The notes: generated by a model from the sequence alone, not told the origin. A stretch of DNA of 64,000 nt from Actinomycetospora soli (GCF_021026295.1 NZ_JAJNDA010000009.1:1-64000); one strand, 5' to 3'. Numbered from the stretch's first letter, positions 49,192-58,497 are shown. A program made the numbers and translations.

Positions 49192-49348
49192 CGTCGACTC
49201 CCTCGTCCGGCGACTGGTGTGACGACGATCGCATGTCCGGATCGCGTCGGAAAGGCTCCCGACGGGCGTTCCTCGACGCCCGCGGCGGCGGGGCGCGGCG
49301 GCTAGGGTCGGGGGCGTCGGTCGAGCTGATCAGGAGGACGTGCGCGCG

Positions 49349-50236
49349 ATGGTCGGGATCGTGGAGGTCAGCCCGCGCGACGGGCTGCAGAACGAGAAGA
49401 CCCTGCTCGAGACCGACGCGAAGGTCGAGCTGATCTCGCAGGCGATCGCCGCGGGGGTCACCCGCATCGAGTCCTGCTCGTTCGTGCACCCGAAGCTCGT
49501 CCCCGCGATGGCCGACGCCGAGGCCGTGATGGAGCGGGTGCCGCGCCCCGAGGGCGTCTCGCACATCGGGCTGGTGCTCAACCGGCGTGGCTTCGACCGG
49601 GCCGTGACGGCGGGTGTGGACGAGGTCAACGTCGTCGTCCCCGCGTCCGACACCTTCGCCGAGCGCAACCAGAACTCGACCACCGAGGCGCTCACCGCGG
49701 TGGCCGAGGAGGTCCTCGCCGAGGCGGCGTCGACGGGCCTGTTCGCCACGGTCACCATCGCCACCTCCTTCGGCTGCCCCTTCGAGGGCGAGGTCGACCC
49801 GGCCCGGGTGGTCGAGGTCGCACGCCGGTCGGCGGCCGCCGGGGCGAAGGAGATCGCGATCGCCGACACCATCGGCGTCGGCGTACCGACGCAGGTGCGG
49901 ACGCTGCTCGACGGCGTCCGCTCGGTGGCGCCCGACGTCATCACCCGCGCGCACTTCCACAACACCCGCAACACCGGCTTCGCCAACGCGGTCGCCGCGT
50001 ACGAGTGGGGCGTGGACTGGCTGGACTCGTCCAACGGCGGGATCGGCGGCTGCCCGTTCGCCCCGGCGGCGACCGGCAACATCGCCACCGAGGACCTCGT
50101 CTACCTGCTCGAGCGGACGGGCGTGTCCACCGGCCTCGACCTGGACCGGCTCCTCCCGATCGCGGGCTTCCTCTCCGACCAGCTCGGCTACCGGGTCCCC
50201 GCCCTGCTGCCGCGGGCGGGCACGTTCCCCGGCTGA
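49349..50236 (+). CDS. Hydroxymethylglutaryl-CoA lyase family enzyme
   Basis: 295 aa from ATG 49349; GTG 49340 is in frame, but AGGAGG (49332-49337) is only 2 bases from it and 11 from the ATG. DRE-TIM metallolyase: catalytic VSPRDGLQNE near 7, IESCSFVHPKLVPAMADAE, HFHNTRNTGFANA with the metal-binding His pair, and the mobile-loop Cys in GIGGCPFAPAATGN. It cleaves HMG-CoA to acetyl-CoA and acetoacetate at the end of leucine degradation, or a related 3-hydroxy-3-methylacyl-CoA. Confidence 0.88.
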   Translation: MVGIVEVSPRDGLQNEKTLLETDAKVELISQAIAAGVTRIESCSFVHPKLVPAMADAEAVMERVPRPEGVSHIGLVLNRRGFDRAVTAGVDEVNVVVPASDTFAERNQNSTTEALTAVAEEVLAEAASTGLFATVTIATSFGCPFEGEVDPARVVEVARRSAAAGAKEIAIADTIGVGVPTQVRTLLDGVRSVAPDVITRAHFHNTRNTGFANAVAAYEWGVDWLDSSNGGIGGCPFAPAATGNIATEDLVYLLERTGVSTGLDLDRLLPIAGFLSDQLGYRVPALLPRAGTFPG

Positions 50237-50256
50237 CCCGCCGTCGGTAGGCGAGG

Positions 50257-50940
50257 ATGGACGCCATGTCCGAGACCCCGGCCGACACCGCAGCCGTGCC
50301 CGACCCGCTCGACACCAACACCGCAGGCAGCGTCTGGCTGCAGCGCGCCTACACCCTCAGCGGTCCCGACGACGCCCGCGCGCTCTACGACGAGTGGGCC
50401 GAGAGCTACGACGACGAGCTGACCGGCGAGGCCCAGGGCTACGTCGGTCCGGAGGTGGCCGCGCGGACGGTCGTCGCCGAGGCGGGGGTCGAGGGCGAGA
50501 TCCTGGACGCCGGGTGCGGGACGGGGCTGGTCGGCGTCGCGCTGGCCGCGGCGGGTGCCCGGCAGATCGACGGCGTCGACCTGTCGCCGGGCATGCTCAC
50601 GCGGGCGAAGGCGACCGGGGTGTACCGGCGGCTGGCACCGGCGGACCTGTCGCGGGCCCTGCCGAGCCCGGCCGACGCCTACGACGTGGTGGTCTGCGTC
50701 GGCACGCTCACCCACGGCCACGTGGGTCCGGCCGCGTTCGGCGAGTTCGTCCGGCTGACCCGGCCGGGCGGGACGATCGTCGCCACCGTGCTCGACGACA
50801 TCTGGGACTCCGGCGGGTACCGCGCCGAGGTCGACCGGCTCGCGCAGATGGCGATGGTCGAGATCGTGTCGACCGAGGTCGTCGACTACCGCCGCGCCGC
50901 GGACGTGGGCGCGCGGATGGTGGTGCTGCGGGTGGCGTAG
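50257..50940 (+). CDS. SAM-dependent methyltransferase
   Basis: 227 aa from ATG 50257 (ATG 50266 also possible). Class I methyltransferase fold: motif I ILDAGCGTGLVGVALA near 82, acidic IDGVDLSPGMLTRAK, post-I AYDVVVCVGTLTHGHVG, then FVRLTRPGGTIVATVLDD. A helical segment before motif I (LYDEWAESYDDEL) is common in small-molecule methyltransferases of the UbiE/Williams-Beuren-type group. Substrate unknown. Followed by a strong palindrome. Confidence 0.88.
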   Translation: MDAMSETPADTAAVPDPLDTNTAGSVWLQRAYTLSGPDDARALYDEWAESYDDELTGEAQGYVGPEVAARTVVAEAGVEGEILDAGCGTGLVGVALAAAGARQIDGVDLSPGMLTRAKATGVYRRLAPADLSRALPSPADAYDVVVCVGTLTHGHVGPAAFGEFVRLTRPGGTIVATVLDDIWDSGGYRAEVDRLAQMAMVEIVSTEVVDYRRAADVGARMVVLRVA

Positions 50941-50947
50941 CCGCCCG

Positions 50948-50978
50948 TTCCGGGACGAACGACCCGTTCGTCCCGGAA
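50948..50978. terminator. 14-bp perfect palindrome between methyltransferase and pcaJ
   Basis: TTCCGGGACGAACG (50948-50961) and CGTTCGTCCCGGAA (50965-50978) around ACC, between convergent stops at 50940 and 50992. Serves both directions. Confidence 0.75.
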
Positions 50979-50991
50979 GGACGGCGCCCGG

Positions 50992-51627
50992 CTACAGCGC
51001 GCTCGTCAGCTCCGCGCCGGTCTTCTCGCGCACCTCGTCCTCGGTGACGCCGTCGGCGAGTTCACGCAGGACGAGGCCGGACTCGGTGACGTCGATGACG
51101 GCGATGTCGGTGATGATGCGCTGGACGACGCCCTCACCGGTCAGCGGCAGGTCGCACTTCTCGACGATCTTGTGCGAGCCGTCCTTGGCGACGTGCTCCA
51201 TGAGCACGATGACGGTCTTGGCGCCGTGGACGAGGTCCATCGCCCCGCCCATGCCCTTGACCATCTTGCCGGGGATCATCCAGTTGGCGATGTCGCCGGT
51301 CTGGGAGACCTGCATCGCGCCGAGGATGGCGGTGTCGACCTTGCCGCCGCGGATCATCCCGAACGACAGCGCGGAGTCGAAGAACGAGGCGCCGGGCAGC
51401 GTCGTCACGGTCTCCTTGCCGGCGTTGATCAGGTCCGGGTCGACGTCGGCGTCGTAGGGGTAGGGGCCGACGCCGAGCAGGCCGTTCTCGGAGTGCAGCA
51501 CCATGCCCACGCCCTCGGGCAGGTAGTTCGGGACCAGGGTGGGCAGGCCGATGCCGAGGTTGACGTAGGAGCCGTCGCGGAGCTCCTTCGCCGCGCGGGC
51601 GGCCATCTGCTCGCGGGTCAGGCTCAT
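50992..51627 (-). CDS. pcaJ: 3-oxoadipate CoA-transferase, beta subunit
   Basis: 211 aa from ATG 51627, overlapping pcaI by 4 bases. Family I CoA-transferase B subunit: [19 protein letters not shown] near 21, catalytic Glu in [12 protein letters not shown] near 46, and [19 protein letters not shown] near 128. With PcaI it moves CoA from succinyl-CoA to 3-oxoadipate. Succinyl-CoA:acetoacetate transferase (ScoB) is closely related, but the operon context favours PcaJ. Last gene of the operon; no thiolase (pcaF) follows. Confidence 0.87.
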   Translation of the reverse strand: MSLTREQMAARAAKELRDGSYVNLGIGLPTLVPNYLPEGVGMVLHSENGLLGVGPYPYDADVDPDLINAGKETVTTLPGASFFDSALSFGMIRGGKVDTAILGAMQVSQTGDIANWMIPGKMVKGMGGAMDLVHGAKTVIVLMEHVAKDGSHKIVEKCDLPLTGEGVVQRIITDIAVIDVTESGLVLRELADGVTEDEVREKTGAELTSAL

Positions 51628-52427
51628 CGGTTCATCGTCTCCTGGGTCGTGCGCTTCTCGATGTGCTTGCGGCCGACCTCGTCGGGCGAGAGCTCGACGA
51701 CGCGGTGGACGAAGATGCCGGGCAGGTGCACCTCGTCGGGGTCGATCTCGCCGGGCTCGACGAGCTGCTCGACCTCGGCGATCGCGACGCGGCCGGCCAT
51801 CGCGGCGAGCGGGTTGAAGTTCCGCGCGGACTTGTTGAACACGAGGTTGCCGTGCCGGTCGCCCTTGAGGGCCCGCACGATGCCGAAGTCGATGTCCAGC
51901 GCGGTCTCCAGGACGTGGGCCTTGCGCACCCGGGTACCGTCGGCGAGCGTCACCTCGAACTCGCGGACCTCCTTGGCCGGCGAGGTGATGGTGACGTTGC
52001 CGTCGGCGTCGTAGCGCCACGGCAGGCCGCCGTCGGCGATCATCGTGCCGACCCCGGCGGGGGTGTAGAAGGCGGGGACGCCGGTGCCCGCGGCGCGCAG
52101 CCGCTCGGCCAGCGTGCCCTGCGGGTTGAGCTCGACCTCGATCTCGCCGCCGAGGTACTGGCGGGCGAACTCCTTGTTCTCGCCGATGTAGGAGGCGACC
52201 ACCCGGGAGATGCGGTGCTGCTCGAGCAGCACGCCCAGGCCCCAGCCGTCGACGCCGCAGTTGTTGGAGGCGACCTTGAGGTCGGTCGCGTCGGTGCGGT
52301 TGAGCGCGTCGATCAGCACGATCGGCACCCCCGACAGGCCGAAGCCGCCGACCGCCAGCGAGGAGCCGCTGGCGATGTCGGCCACCGCCTCGTCGGCGCT
52401 CGCGACCACCTTGTCGATCTCGCTCAT
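51624..52427 (-). CDS. pcaI: 3-oxoadipate CoA-transferase, alpha subunit
   Basis: 267 aa from ATG 52427. A subunit signature [20 protein letters not shown] near 23, [16 protein letters not shown] near 55, and [20 protein letters not shown] near 103. Overlaps the pcaJ start and the pcaD stop by 4 bases each, a compact pcaDIJ arrangement. Slightly longer than some PcaI (about 230 aa) because of a C-terminal extension, as is common for actinobacterial forms. Confidence 0.87.
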   Translation of the reverse strand: MSEIDKVVASADEAVADIASGSSLAVGGFGLSGVPIVLIDALNRTDATDLKVASNNCGVDGWGLGVLLEQHRISRVVASYIGENKEFARQYLGGEIEVELNPQGTLAERLRAAGTGVPAFYTPAGVGTMIADGGLPWRYDADGNVTITSPAKEVREFEVTLADGTRVRKAHVLETALDIDFGIVRALKGDRHGNLVFNKSARNFNPLAAMAGRVAIAEVEQLVEPGEIDPDEVHLPGIFVHRVVELSPDEVGRKHIEKRTTQETMNR

Positions 52428-53239
52428 ACAGAACCTTTCAGATGCTCGGCCAGCAGGGGCGTGACGATCTCGGGTCGCTGGTAGGACGCCAGGTGCGCGG
52501 CGTCGGCGACGACCTCGAAGCGGGCGTCGGGGATGCCGTCGGCGAGCAGGCGCCCGTGCTCGGGCGGGGTCGCCGGGTCGTGCTCCCCGGAGATCACGAG
52601 CGTCGGCGCGGCGATCGCGCCCAGCCGGGCGCGCGAGTCCCACACCGCGATCGCGTCGCAGCAGGCGGCGTAGCCCTCGGCCGGCGTCGCGGCGATCATG
52701 TCGCGCATCGCGTTCCGGACGGCGGGTGCGGCCTCGGCGTAGGCCTCGGTGAACCAGCGGGCGACCACCGCGTCGGCGATGGCGCCCGTCCCGTCGGCGC
52801 GGACGGTGGCCGCACGGTCGCGCCACGGCTCCGGGTCGCCGAACCGCGCGGAGGTGCAGACCAGGGCGAGGCCCGCGACCCGCTCGGGCGCGCGCAGCGC
52901 GATCGCCTGGCCGACCGCGCCGCCGAGCGACACCCCGGCGAACACGGCCCGGGTGACGCCGAAGCCGTCGAGCGTCTCGAGGACGTCGTCGGCGAGCTCC
53001 TCCACCGTGTACGGCCCGTCGGGCACCGGGGAAGCGCCGTGCCCGCGCGTGTCGACCGTGACGACCCGGTGCTCGACCGCCAGGTCGCGGCGCTGCGGCG
53101 CCCACATGTCGACCGTGGAGCCGAGCGAGCACAGCAGGACCAGGACCGGCCCCTCGCGGGGACCCTCGTCGGTCACGTGGAGACGCACGGGGTCACCTTC
53201 TCCCATCGGACCGTGTGTGCCCATGGGACTTCCGGCCAC
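52424..53239 (-). CDS. pcaD: 3-oxoadipate enol-lactonase
   Basis: 271 aa from GTG 53239; ATG 53224 or 53206 are alternatives and the first 11 residues are not conserved. Alpha/beta hydrolase with nucleophile [15 protein letters not shown] near 102, Asp in [13 protein letters not shown] near 215 and His in [12 protein letters not shown] near 249. [15 protein letters not shown] near the N-terminus is typical of PcaD. It hydrolyses 3-oxoadipate enol-lactone, the product of CatC encoded 16 bases upstream. Confidence 0.88.
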   Translation of the reverse strand: MAGSPMGTHGPMGEGDPVRLHVTDEGPREGPVLVLLCSLGSTVDMWAPQRRDLAVEHRVVTVDTRGHGASPVPDGPYTVEELADDVLETLDGFGVTRAVFAGVSLGGAVGQAIALRAPERVAGLALVCTSARFGDPEPWRDRAATVRADGTGAIADAVVARWFTEAYAEAAPAVRNAMRDMIAATPAEGYAACCDAIAVWDSRARLGAIAAPTLVISGEHDPATPPEHGRLLADGIPDARFEVVADAAHLASYQRPEIVTPLLAEHLKGSV

Positions 53240-53255
53240 CGGCAGTGTGCGCTCC

Positions 53256-53537
53256 TCACAGGTCCAGCTTCGAGGGGTGCCGGGTCAGGGCGGTCACCTC
53301 GATCTCCATGTAGGGGAAGAGCGGCAGGCTGGAGAGCAGCTCGTGGAGCTCGTCGCCGGACTCCACGTCGAACCGGCTGTAGTTCGCGTAGCGCCCGACC
53401 ACGCGCCACAGCTCCGGCCACTTCCCGGACCGCTGGATCTCGTGGGCCCGCTCCCGCTCGCGGGCCCGCAGGTCGTCGGCCACGTCCTGCGGCATGTCGT
53501 GGGGCAGACGGACGTCCATCCGGACGAGGAACTGCAC
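53256..53537 (-). CDS. catC: Muconolactone delta-isomerase
   Basis: 93 aa from GTG 53537 (GGGAGG upstream). Complete small CatC: QFLVRMDVRLPHDMPQD, then LWRVVGRYANYSRFDVESGD and LSSLPLFPYMEIEVTAL. It isomerises (+)-muconolactone to 3-oxoadipate enol-lactone as a decamer. Two direct repeats of GCTTTCCTGCCAC stand in the 93-base gap before it. Confidence 0.95.
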   Translation of the reverse strand: MQFLVRMDVRLPHDMPQDVADDLRARERERAHEIQRSGKWPELWRVVGRYANYSRFDVESGDELHELLSSLPLFPYMEIEVTALTRHPSKLDL

Positions 53538-53561
53538 GGGGCCTCCCAGTTCGACGGTGTG

Positions 53562-53604
53562 GCTTTCCTGCCACTGGTTGACAGCAACGACGCTTTCCTG
53601 CCAC
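53562..53604. repeat. Direct repeat GCTTTCCTGCCAC x2 upstream of catC
   Basis: Identical 13-base copies at 53562-53574 and 53592-53604 are exactly 30 bases apart (three helical turns), 25-67 bases upstream of the catC start. Probably a binding site for an activator or repressor of the catC-pcaDIJ half of the operon. Confidence 0.5.
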
Positions 53605-53630
53605 CTCGGGGGCGTCCACCCCAGGCGGCG

Positions 53631-54728
53631 TCAGTCGACGCGGTAGTGGGCGAGCTTGTCGGGGTCGATCGTGGCCCCGAGGCCGGGCGCCTGCCGGGCG
53701 GCGAGGCGGCCGTCGGTGATCACGGGCGGCTCGGCGAGGACGTCGTCGGTCATGAGCAGGAAGTTGGTGACCTCCACGGGGTGGCGGGCGAGCGCGGCCA
53801 GGCCGCAGCCCAGGGCCGCCGAGGCCACCGTGTTGACCATCCCGTCGATCTGGTTGCCGATCATCGTGCTGACGCCGAGGCCCTCGCAGAGCCCGACGAT
53901 CTTGGCCGAGTCGGTGAACCCGGTGCGGGCGACCTTGACGCTGATCGACTCCGCGTCGCCGTCGAGCAGCGCGCGGGCGACCCCGCCGAGCGTGATCGTG
54001 GACTCGTCGCCGACGACCGGGATGGGGGACGCCGCGACGATGCGCCGCCGGCCGAGGACGTCCGCGGCGTCGTTCGGCTCCTCGAGCATCGTCACGCCGT
54101 GGTCGGCGAGCCGGCGGGCCGCGACGATCGCGGTGTCGGCGTCCCACCCGCGGTTGGCGTCGGCGTAGAGCTCGACGTGGTCGCCGAGCTCGTGGCGCAG
54201 GGCCCGCACCGCGGCCAGGTCGACGCCGAGGTCACGGCCGACCTTGACCTTGAAGGCCTCGACGCCGTGCTCGTCGCGCATCTGGGCGGCGTCGGCGACC
54301 ATCTCCTGCGGCGTGCCGAGCCCGATCATGTGCGCGACCCGGACCTCGTCGGCGGCGTGGCCGAGCAGGACGTGCACCGGCTGGCCGCAGGCCTGCCCGA
54401 CGAGGTCCCACAGCGCGATGTCGACCGCGCCCTTGGCGGCGTTGTTCGCGACCGTGCGGCCCAGCGCGGCGCGGATGCGCTCGCGCGCGAACGGGTCGGC
54501 GCCGACGAGCACGGGCGCGAAGAGGTCCCGCACCACGGCGACGACGGAGGCGGCGGTCTCGCCGTAGGTGTACGGCCGTGGCGGGGCCTCGCCGACGCCG
54601 ACGAGCCCGTCGTCGGTGGTGATGCGCACGAGCACGTGGTCGGCGGCGGTCACCGCGCCGCTGGCGAACGCGAACGGCCGGCGGTAGGGGACGGCGAGGG
54701 GGATCGCCTCGACGGAGGTGATCTTCAC
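53631..54728 (-). CDS. catB: Muconate cycloisomerase
   Basis: 365 aa from ATG 54728, overlapping the LysR stop. Enolase superfamily, muconate lactonizing subgroup: Lys pair in FKVKVGRD near 168, metal ligands Asp in YADANRGW near 193, Glu in LEEPND near 218 and Asp in VVGDEST near 242, and Lys in SISVKVART near 265. It turns cis,cis-muconate into muconolactone with Mn2+. The context between catA and catC makes this assignment firm over dipeptide epimerase or other enolase-family roles. Confidence 0.92.
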   Translation of the reverse strand: MKITSVEAIPLAVPYRRPFAFASGAVTAADHVLVRITTDDGLVGVGEAPPRPYTYGETAASVVAVVRDLFAPVLVGADPFARERIRAALGRTVANNAAKGAVDIALWDLVGQACGQPVHVLLGHAADEVRVAHMIGLGTPQEMVADAAQMRDEHGVEAFKVKVGRDLGVDLAAVRALRHELGDHVELYADANRGWDADTAIVAARRLADHGVTMLEEPNDAADVLGRRRIVAASPIPVVGDESTITLGGVARALLDGDAESISVKVARTGFTDSAKIVGLCEGLGVSTMIGNQIDGMVNTVASAALGCGLAALARHPVEVTNFLLMTDDVLAEPPVITDGRLAARQAPGLGATIDPDKLAHYRVD

Positions 54729-55609
54729 GGGTGCTCCTCCAGGAGGACGGCGAGGGCCCGGGCGAGGGCGGGGGAGGGGTCGTCGGAGCGCCAGGCGAGG
54801 GCGACGTCGGTCGTGACCTCACCGCTGGTCAGGGGGTGGTACCGGACGCCGGAGACGGACACGGCGAGGACGGACTCGGGGAGCAGGGCGACCCCGAGAC
54901 CCGCCGCCACCAGGGCGAGCACCGTGGACGTCTGGCCGGCCTCGTGGGTGTGGCGCGGGACGAACCCCGCGGCCCGGCAGGCGCGGTCCGCGGCCGCGCC
55001 GACCACCGACCCGGGCGCCGCGTAGACGACGAAGTCGGCGTCGGCGAGCGCCGCGAGGTCCACCGCGGCCGCCGCACCCGTCGTCGGGAAGGCCTCCGGC
55101 ACGGCGAGGACGAGGCGCTCCCGCGCGAGGACGTGGGTCCGCAGGCTCTCGTCGCGCACCGGGGGGCGGAGCACGGCGAGGTCGATGCGGTGGTCGGCCA
55201 GGGCCGCCTCGAGGTCCGGGGTCAGCATCTCGGTGCGGAAGGTCAGGGCCAGGCCGGGCAGGGCGGTCGAGAGGCGTCGGACGAGGTCGGGCACGTGGCG
55301 GTAGGTCGCCAGCCCGGTGGCGCCGACCCGCAGCGAACCCAGGTCGCCCGCGGCCACCCGCGACACCTGGTCGCGGGCGGCCGAGACGGACTCCAGGATG
55401 CGGACGGCCTCCGGCAGCAGGGCCTCGCCGGCGGCGGTGAGGTCGACCCGGCGCGTGGTCCGCTCGAAGAGCGGGGCGCCGAGGTGCGACTCCAGCTGCC
55501 GGATGGCCTGGGACAGCGGCGACTGCGCGATGTGCAGCTCCTCGGCCGCACGACCGAAGTGCCGCGTCCGCGCCACCGTGACGAAGTAGCGCAGCTGCCG
55601 GAGATCCAC
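54725..55609 (-). CDS. LysR-family regulator inside the cat operon (CatR/BenM-like)
   Basis: 294 aa from GTG 55609, 2 bases after the catA stop. N-terminal helix-turn-helix LRQLRYFVTVARTRHFGRAA, then LHIAQSPLSQAIRQLESHLG; C-terminal effector domain with LRVGATGLATYRHVPDLVRR. CatR/BenM proteins bind cis,cis-muconate and activate cat genes, but normally they are divergent from the operon. Here the regulator is within it, between catA and catB and overlapping catB, so its level rises with the operon. Confidence 0.88.
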   Translation of the reverse strand: MDLRQLRYFVTVARTRHFGRAAEELHIAQSPLSQAIRQLESHLGAPLFERTTRRVDLTAAGEALLPEAVRILESVSAARDQVSRVAAGDLGSLRVGATGLATYRHVPDLVRRLSTALPGLALTFRTEMLTPDLEAALADHRIDLAVLRPPVRDESLRTHVLARERLVLAVPEAFPTTGAAAAVDLAALADADFVVYAAPGSVVGAAADRACRAAGFVPRHTHEAGQTSTVLALVAAGLGVALLPESVLAVSVSGVRYHPLTSGEVTTDVALAWRSDDPSPALARALAVLLEEHP

Positions 55610-55611
55610 CG

Positions 55612-56481
55612 TCAGGCTTCGGGCTCGAGCACGAAGTCCCGGTCGGAACGGACCTCGGCACCGTGGCCGGTCGGCTGCGGGTCGAGGGTGAGCTCGGGCT
55701 TGTCGGCCGAGGCGACGTCGTTGCCCAGGTAGGGGTCGCCGGTGAAGAACAGCTGGGTGGTCAGCGTGCGGTGGCCCGGGGCGGTGACGAGCAGGTGGAT
55801 GTGCGCGGGGCGCCACGGGCTCCAGCCGGCGGCCAGGGTCATCTGCCCGGTCGGGCCGTCGAGCGGGATCGTGTACGGCGCGGGCTTGCGGGTGTGGATC
55901 TCGTAGCGGCCCTGGTCGTCGCAGGTGACGACGCCGCGCAGGTTCCCGGCCGGCGGCTTCGAGGCGAAGCCGGAGTACCAGCCCTCCTCGTCGGTGTGCC
56001 AGATGTCGACCTTCGCGCCGGCCAGCGGGGTGCCGTCGGTGCTGGTCACCTGCCCCGCGAGGATCATCGGGGTGCCGGGCTCGTCGTCGCGCATGGGCAG
56101 GGTGGCCGGCGAGTCGAGCTGCGCCTGCCCGTCGAGCCAGAACGGGCCGAGGATGGTGCCGACCGAGCCGTCCTGGGTCTCGGCGGCGACCTTCTCGACC
56201 TCGAACTCGAGGTAGACGTCGAGGAACAGCGGCCACTCGCCCGTGTCGGACACGCTGATCAGCCAGCGCTTGAAGGCGTCGAACTCCTCGTAGGTGACCT
56301 TGTGCTCGCGGATGGCGGCGCGGATGCCCTCGAGGGCGGCGCCGACGACGGCGGAGACGCGGGCGGGGTCGGCCTCGCCGCCCCCGGTGCGGAAGGTGGC
56401 CGCGCCGGAGCGGGCGATGTCGGTGGCGTGCGACCCGGCGGTGACGGCGTCGGAGACGGACTGGTCCTCGGTGGTGGTCAT
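55612..56481 (-). CDS. catA: Catechol 1,2-dioxygenase
   Basis: 289 aa from ATG 56481. Intradiol dioxygenase: N-terminal dimerisation helices (VTYEEFDAFKRWLISVSDTG), then the catalytic domain with Fe(III) ligands Tyr in EGWYSGF and GRYEIHTRKP, and His in RPAHIHLLV, plus GPFWLDGQ. It opens catechol to cis,cis-muconate. It overlaps the upstream monooxygenase gene by 4 bases. Two other aromatic diols (hydroxyquinol, chlorocatechol) are handled by relatives; catB/catC next door favour catechol. Confidence 0.93.
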   Translation of the reverse strand: MTTTEDQSVSDAVTAGSHATDIARSGAATFRTGGGEADPARVSAVVGAALEGIRAAIREHKVTYEEFDAFKRWLISVSDTGEWPLFLDVYLEFEVEKVAAETQDGSVGTILGPFWLDGQAQLDSPATLPMRDDEPGTPMILAGQVTSTDGTPLAGAKVDIWHTDEEGWYSGFASKPPAGNLRGVVTCDDQGRYEIHTRKPAPYTIPLDGPTGQMTLAAGWSPWRPAHIHLLVTAPGHRTLTTQLFFTGDPYLGNDVASADKPELTLDPQPTGHGAEVRSDRDFVLEPEA

Positions 56482-57695
56482 GCGGCGTCCTTCGTGGTGG
56501 GTGCGGCGGTGGTGGAGGTGGCGGAGTACTCGTGGACCCAGGCGTTGCCGTCGAGGTAGCCCGCGAAGCGCGCATCGCGCGCCTTCAGGCCGTCGACGTC
56601 GTCGTCGGGCAGGTGCAGCAGCGTCCCGGTGTCCCAGGCGCTCGTGGAGACGGCGCGGGTGCGGGCCCGGCGTCGTCGGGGGTAGTCGGCGAGGGCCCGG
56701 TCGGCGTCGCCCGCGGCGAGCAGGTCGGCCAGCACGACCGCGTCCTCGATCGACTGGTTCGCGCCCTGCCCGTGGTGGGGGAGCATCGCGTGGCAGGCGT
56801 CGCCGATCAGGGCGACCCGGTCCCGGGTCCACCGGGTCAGGTGCGGCTGGGAGAGCAGCGGCCAGCGCGGGCTCTGCGGGACCGCCGCGAGCATCTCGAC
56901 GACCGCGGGGTGCCAACCGTCGAAGGCGGCGAGGAGCTCGCCGTCGGGAACCTCCCGGTTCCCCCCTTCCCAGGACGAGGGCCCGCACAGGACCGCGAAG
57001 AAGTTGACGGTGTCGTCGTCGCGCTCGACCCCGCCGAGGGCGTAGTGCAGCAGGTGCGCGTGCGGTCCGGCCCAGAACTGGACGGCCAGCGGGTCGGGCA
57101 GTGACGGCAGCGCGGACCGGGGGACCAGGCCACGGAACGCGCTGGTGCCGGAGTAGCGGGGCCGGGCGCCCGGGACGACGAAGTCCCGCACCACGGAGTG
57201 CACCCCGTCGGCCCCGACGACGACGTCCGCCGTGACGGTGGACCCGTCGGCGAAGGCGATCGAGCGCCCGTCGTCACCGATGCCGGCGACGGCCCGCGAG
57301 AGGTGCAGGTGCTCGTCGCCGAACGCGCGGGCCAGCCCCTGCTGGAGGTCGACGCGGTGGATGCCCCAGTAGGGCGCGCCGAAGCGGCGGCGGTACTCCG
57401 CGCCCCCGGCGTGGGCGGCGATCCGCTCGCCCGTCCGGCCGTCGCGGTAGATCAGCTCCGTCGGCATCGTCGAGACCCGGTCCAGGGCCTCCCCGAGGTG
57501 CCGACCTCGCGTCGCTCCGCTCGCCTCGCCGAGCCGGTACAGCTCGCGGGTCCCGTTGGCCGAGAGCGCGACCGCGGCGCCGACCTCGCGCAGCTCGTCG
57601 GCGCGCTCGTAGAGGTCGACCTCGATCCCCCGGGCCCGCAGCGCGAGCCCGAGGGTGAGGCCGCCGATGCCGGCGCCGACGACGGCGACTCTCAT
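56478..57695 (-). CDS. FAD-dependent aromatic monooxygenase, salicylate hydroxylase-like
   Basis: 405 aa from ATG 57695. Class A flavoprotein monooxygenase: GxGxxG in VVGAGIGGLTLGLALR at 5-20, the DG motif GADGVHSVVRDFV near 160, and the GD motif LIGDACHAMLPHHGQGANQS near 295. It resembles NahG-type salicylate 1-hydroxylase and 3-hydroxybenzoate 6-hydroxylase. Since the next gene is catA, the most economical reading is decarboxylative hydroxylation of salicylate to catechol. It overlaps both neighbours by 4 bases. Confidence 0.85.
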   Translation of the reverse strand: MRVAVVGAGIGGLTLGLALRARGIEVDLYERADELREVGAAVALSANGTRELYRLGEASGATRGRHLGEALDRVSTMPTELIYRDGRTGERIAAHAGGAEYRRRFGAPYWGIHRVDLQQGLARAFGDEHLHLSRAVAGIGDDGRSIAFADGSTVTADVVVGADGVHSVVRDFVVPGARPRYSGTSAFRGLVPRSALPSLPDPLAVQFWAGPHAHLLHYALGGVERDDDTVNFFAVLCGPSSWEGGNREVPDGELLAAFDGWHPAVVEMLAAVPQSPRWPLLSQPHLTRWTRDRVALIGDACHAMLPHHGQGANQSIEDAVVLADLLAAGDADRALADYPRRRRARTRAVSTSAWDTGTLLHLPDDDVDGLKARDARFAGYLDGNAWVHEYSATSTTAAPTTKDAA

Positions 57696-58414
57696 CCGAC
57701 CGCCTTCAGGAACGCGTCCGCGAGCTCCCCGGGGCGGGTGAAGTTGGCCTCGTGGCTGCCGGGGGCCTCGATGGCGGTGACGCCGAGGCGCTCCGGGAAG
57801 CGGGTCCAGCCGTACTCCCCGGGCGGGAGCGCGATGTCGTCGACGGAGAGCACGTAGCTGCTCGGGACGTCGAGATCGAAGAACGGCTTCTGGTTCGGGG
57901 CCTCGGTGAAGGTGCCCATCGGCTGCGGGGCGAGCAGGCCGAACACCGCGCGCTGCGCGTCCTCGCTCGCGTCCTGCATGAACGCGCCCTGCCACACCTC
58001 GAACGGCAGCGAGACGGTGTTCGCCTCACCGCTCGCGGCCGCCTGGGCGCGGAACAGGTCCGCGTAGTGCGGGGGCACCGCGTCCATGAGCGACTCGCCG
58101 TCGTGCGGCACGAAGGCGCTCCAGAAGACGGTGCGCCGCAGCCGCGGCGCGAGGCGGGGCGCGGCGCCGCACAGCACGAAGCCGCCCCAGCTGTGCCCGA
58201 GCAGCGTCACGTCGGTGAGGTCCTCGCGCTCGACGAGGTCGACGACCGCGTCCGCGCAGTCGGTGAGGGTGACCCCGCGGGGGTCGTCGCCGAGGTCGAG
58301 ACCGGGCAGCGTCGGGGTGTACACCCGGTGCCCCGCCGCCCGCAGCTTCGTCGCGACGGGCCGCCAGCTCCAGCCGCCGTGCCAGGCTCCGGTGATCAGG
58401 ACGAAGGTCTCCAC
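57692..58414 (-). CDS. Alpha/beta hydrolase of the methyl-ester/salicylate esterase type
   Basis: 240 aa from GTG 58414. Small alpha/beta hydrolase like plant SABP2/hydroxynitrile lyase: FVLITGAWHGGWSWRPVA at the start, nucleophile VTLLGHSWGGFVLCGA near 76, Asp in YVLSVDDIALPPGE near 190 and His in EAPGSHEANFTRPG near 218. First gene of the nine-gene catabolic operon. Inferred to release salicylate (or a similar aryl acid) from an ester for the following hydroxylase. A hydroxynitrile-lyase or other esterase role is possible. Confidence 0.8.
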   Translation of the reverse strand: METFVLITGAWHGGWSWRPVATKLRAAGHRVYTPTLPGLDLGDDPRGVTLTDCADAVVDLVEREDLTDVTLLGHSWGGFVLCGAAPRLAPRLRRTVFWSAFVPHDGESLMDAVPPHYADLFRAQAAASGEANTVSLPFEVWQGAFMQDASEDAQRAVFGLLAPQPMGTFTEAPNQKPFFDLDVPSSYVLSVDDIALPPGEYGWTRFPERLGVTAIEAPGSHEANFTRPGELADAFLKAVG

Positions 58415-58497
58415 GCTGAACGCCTTCCTCTCGTACGACTCTCGGCGAGCAGCGTGACACGAGTCATCCCGGAGGAGAAAGCACTGAATCGCGCACG

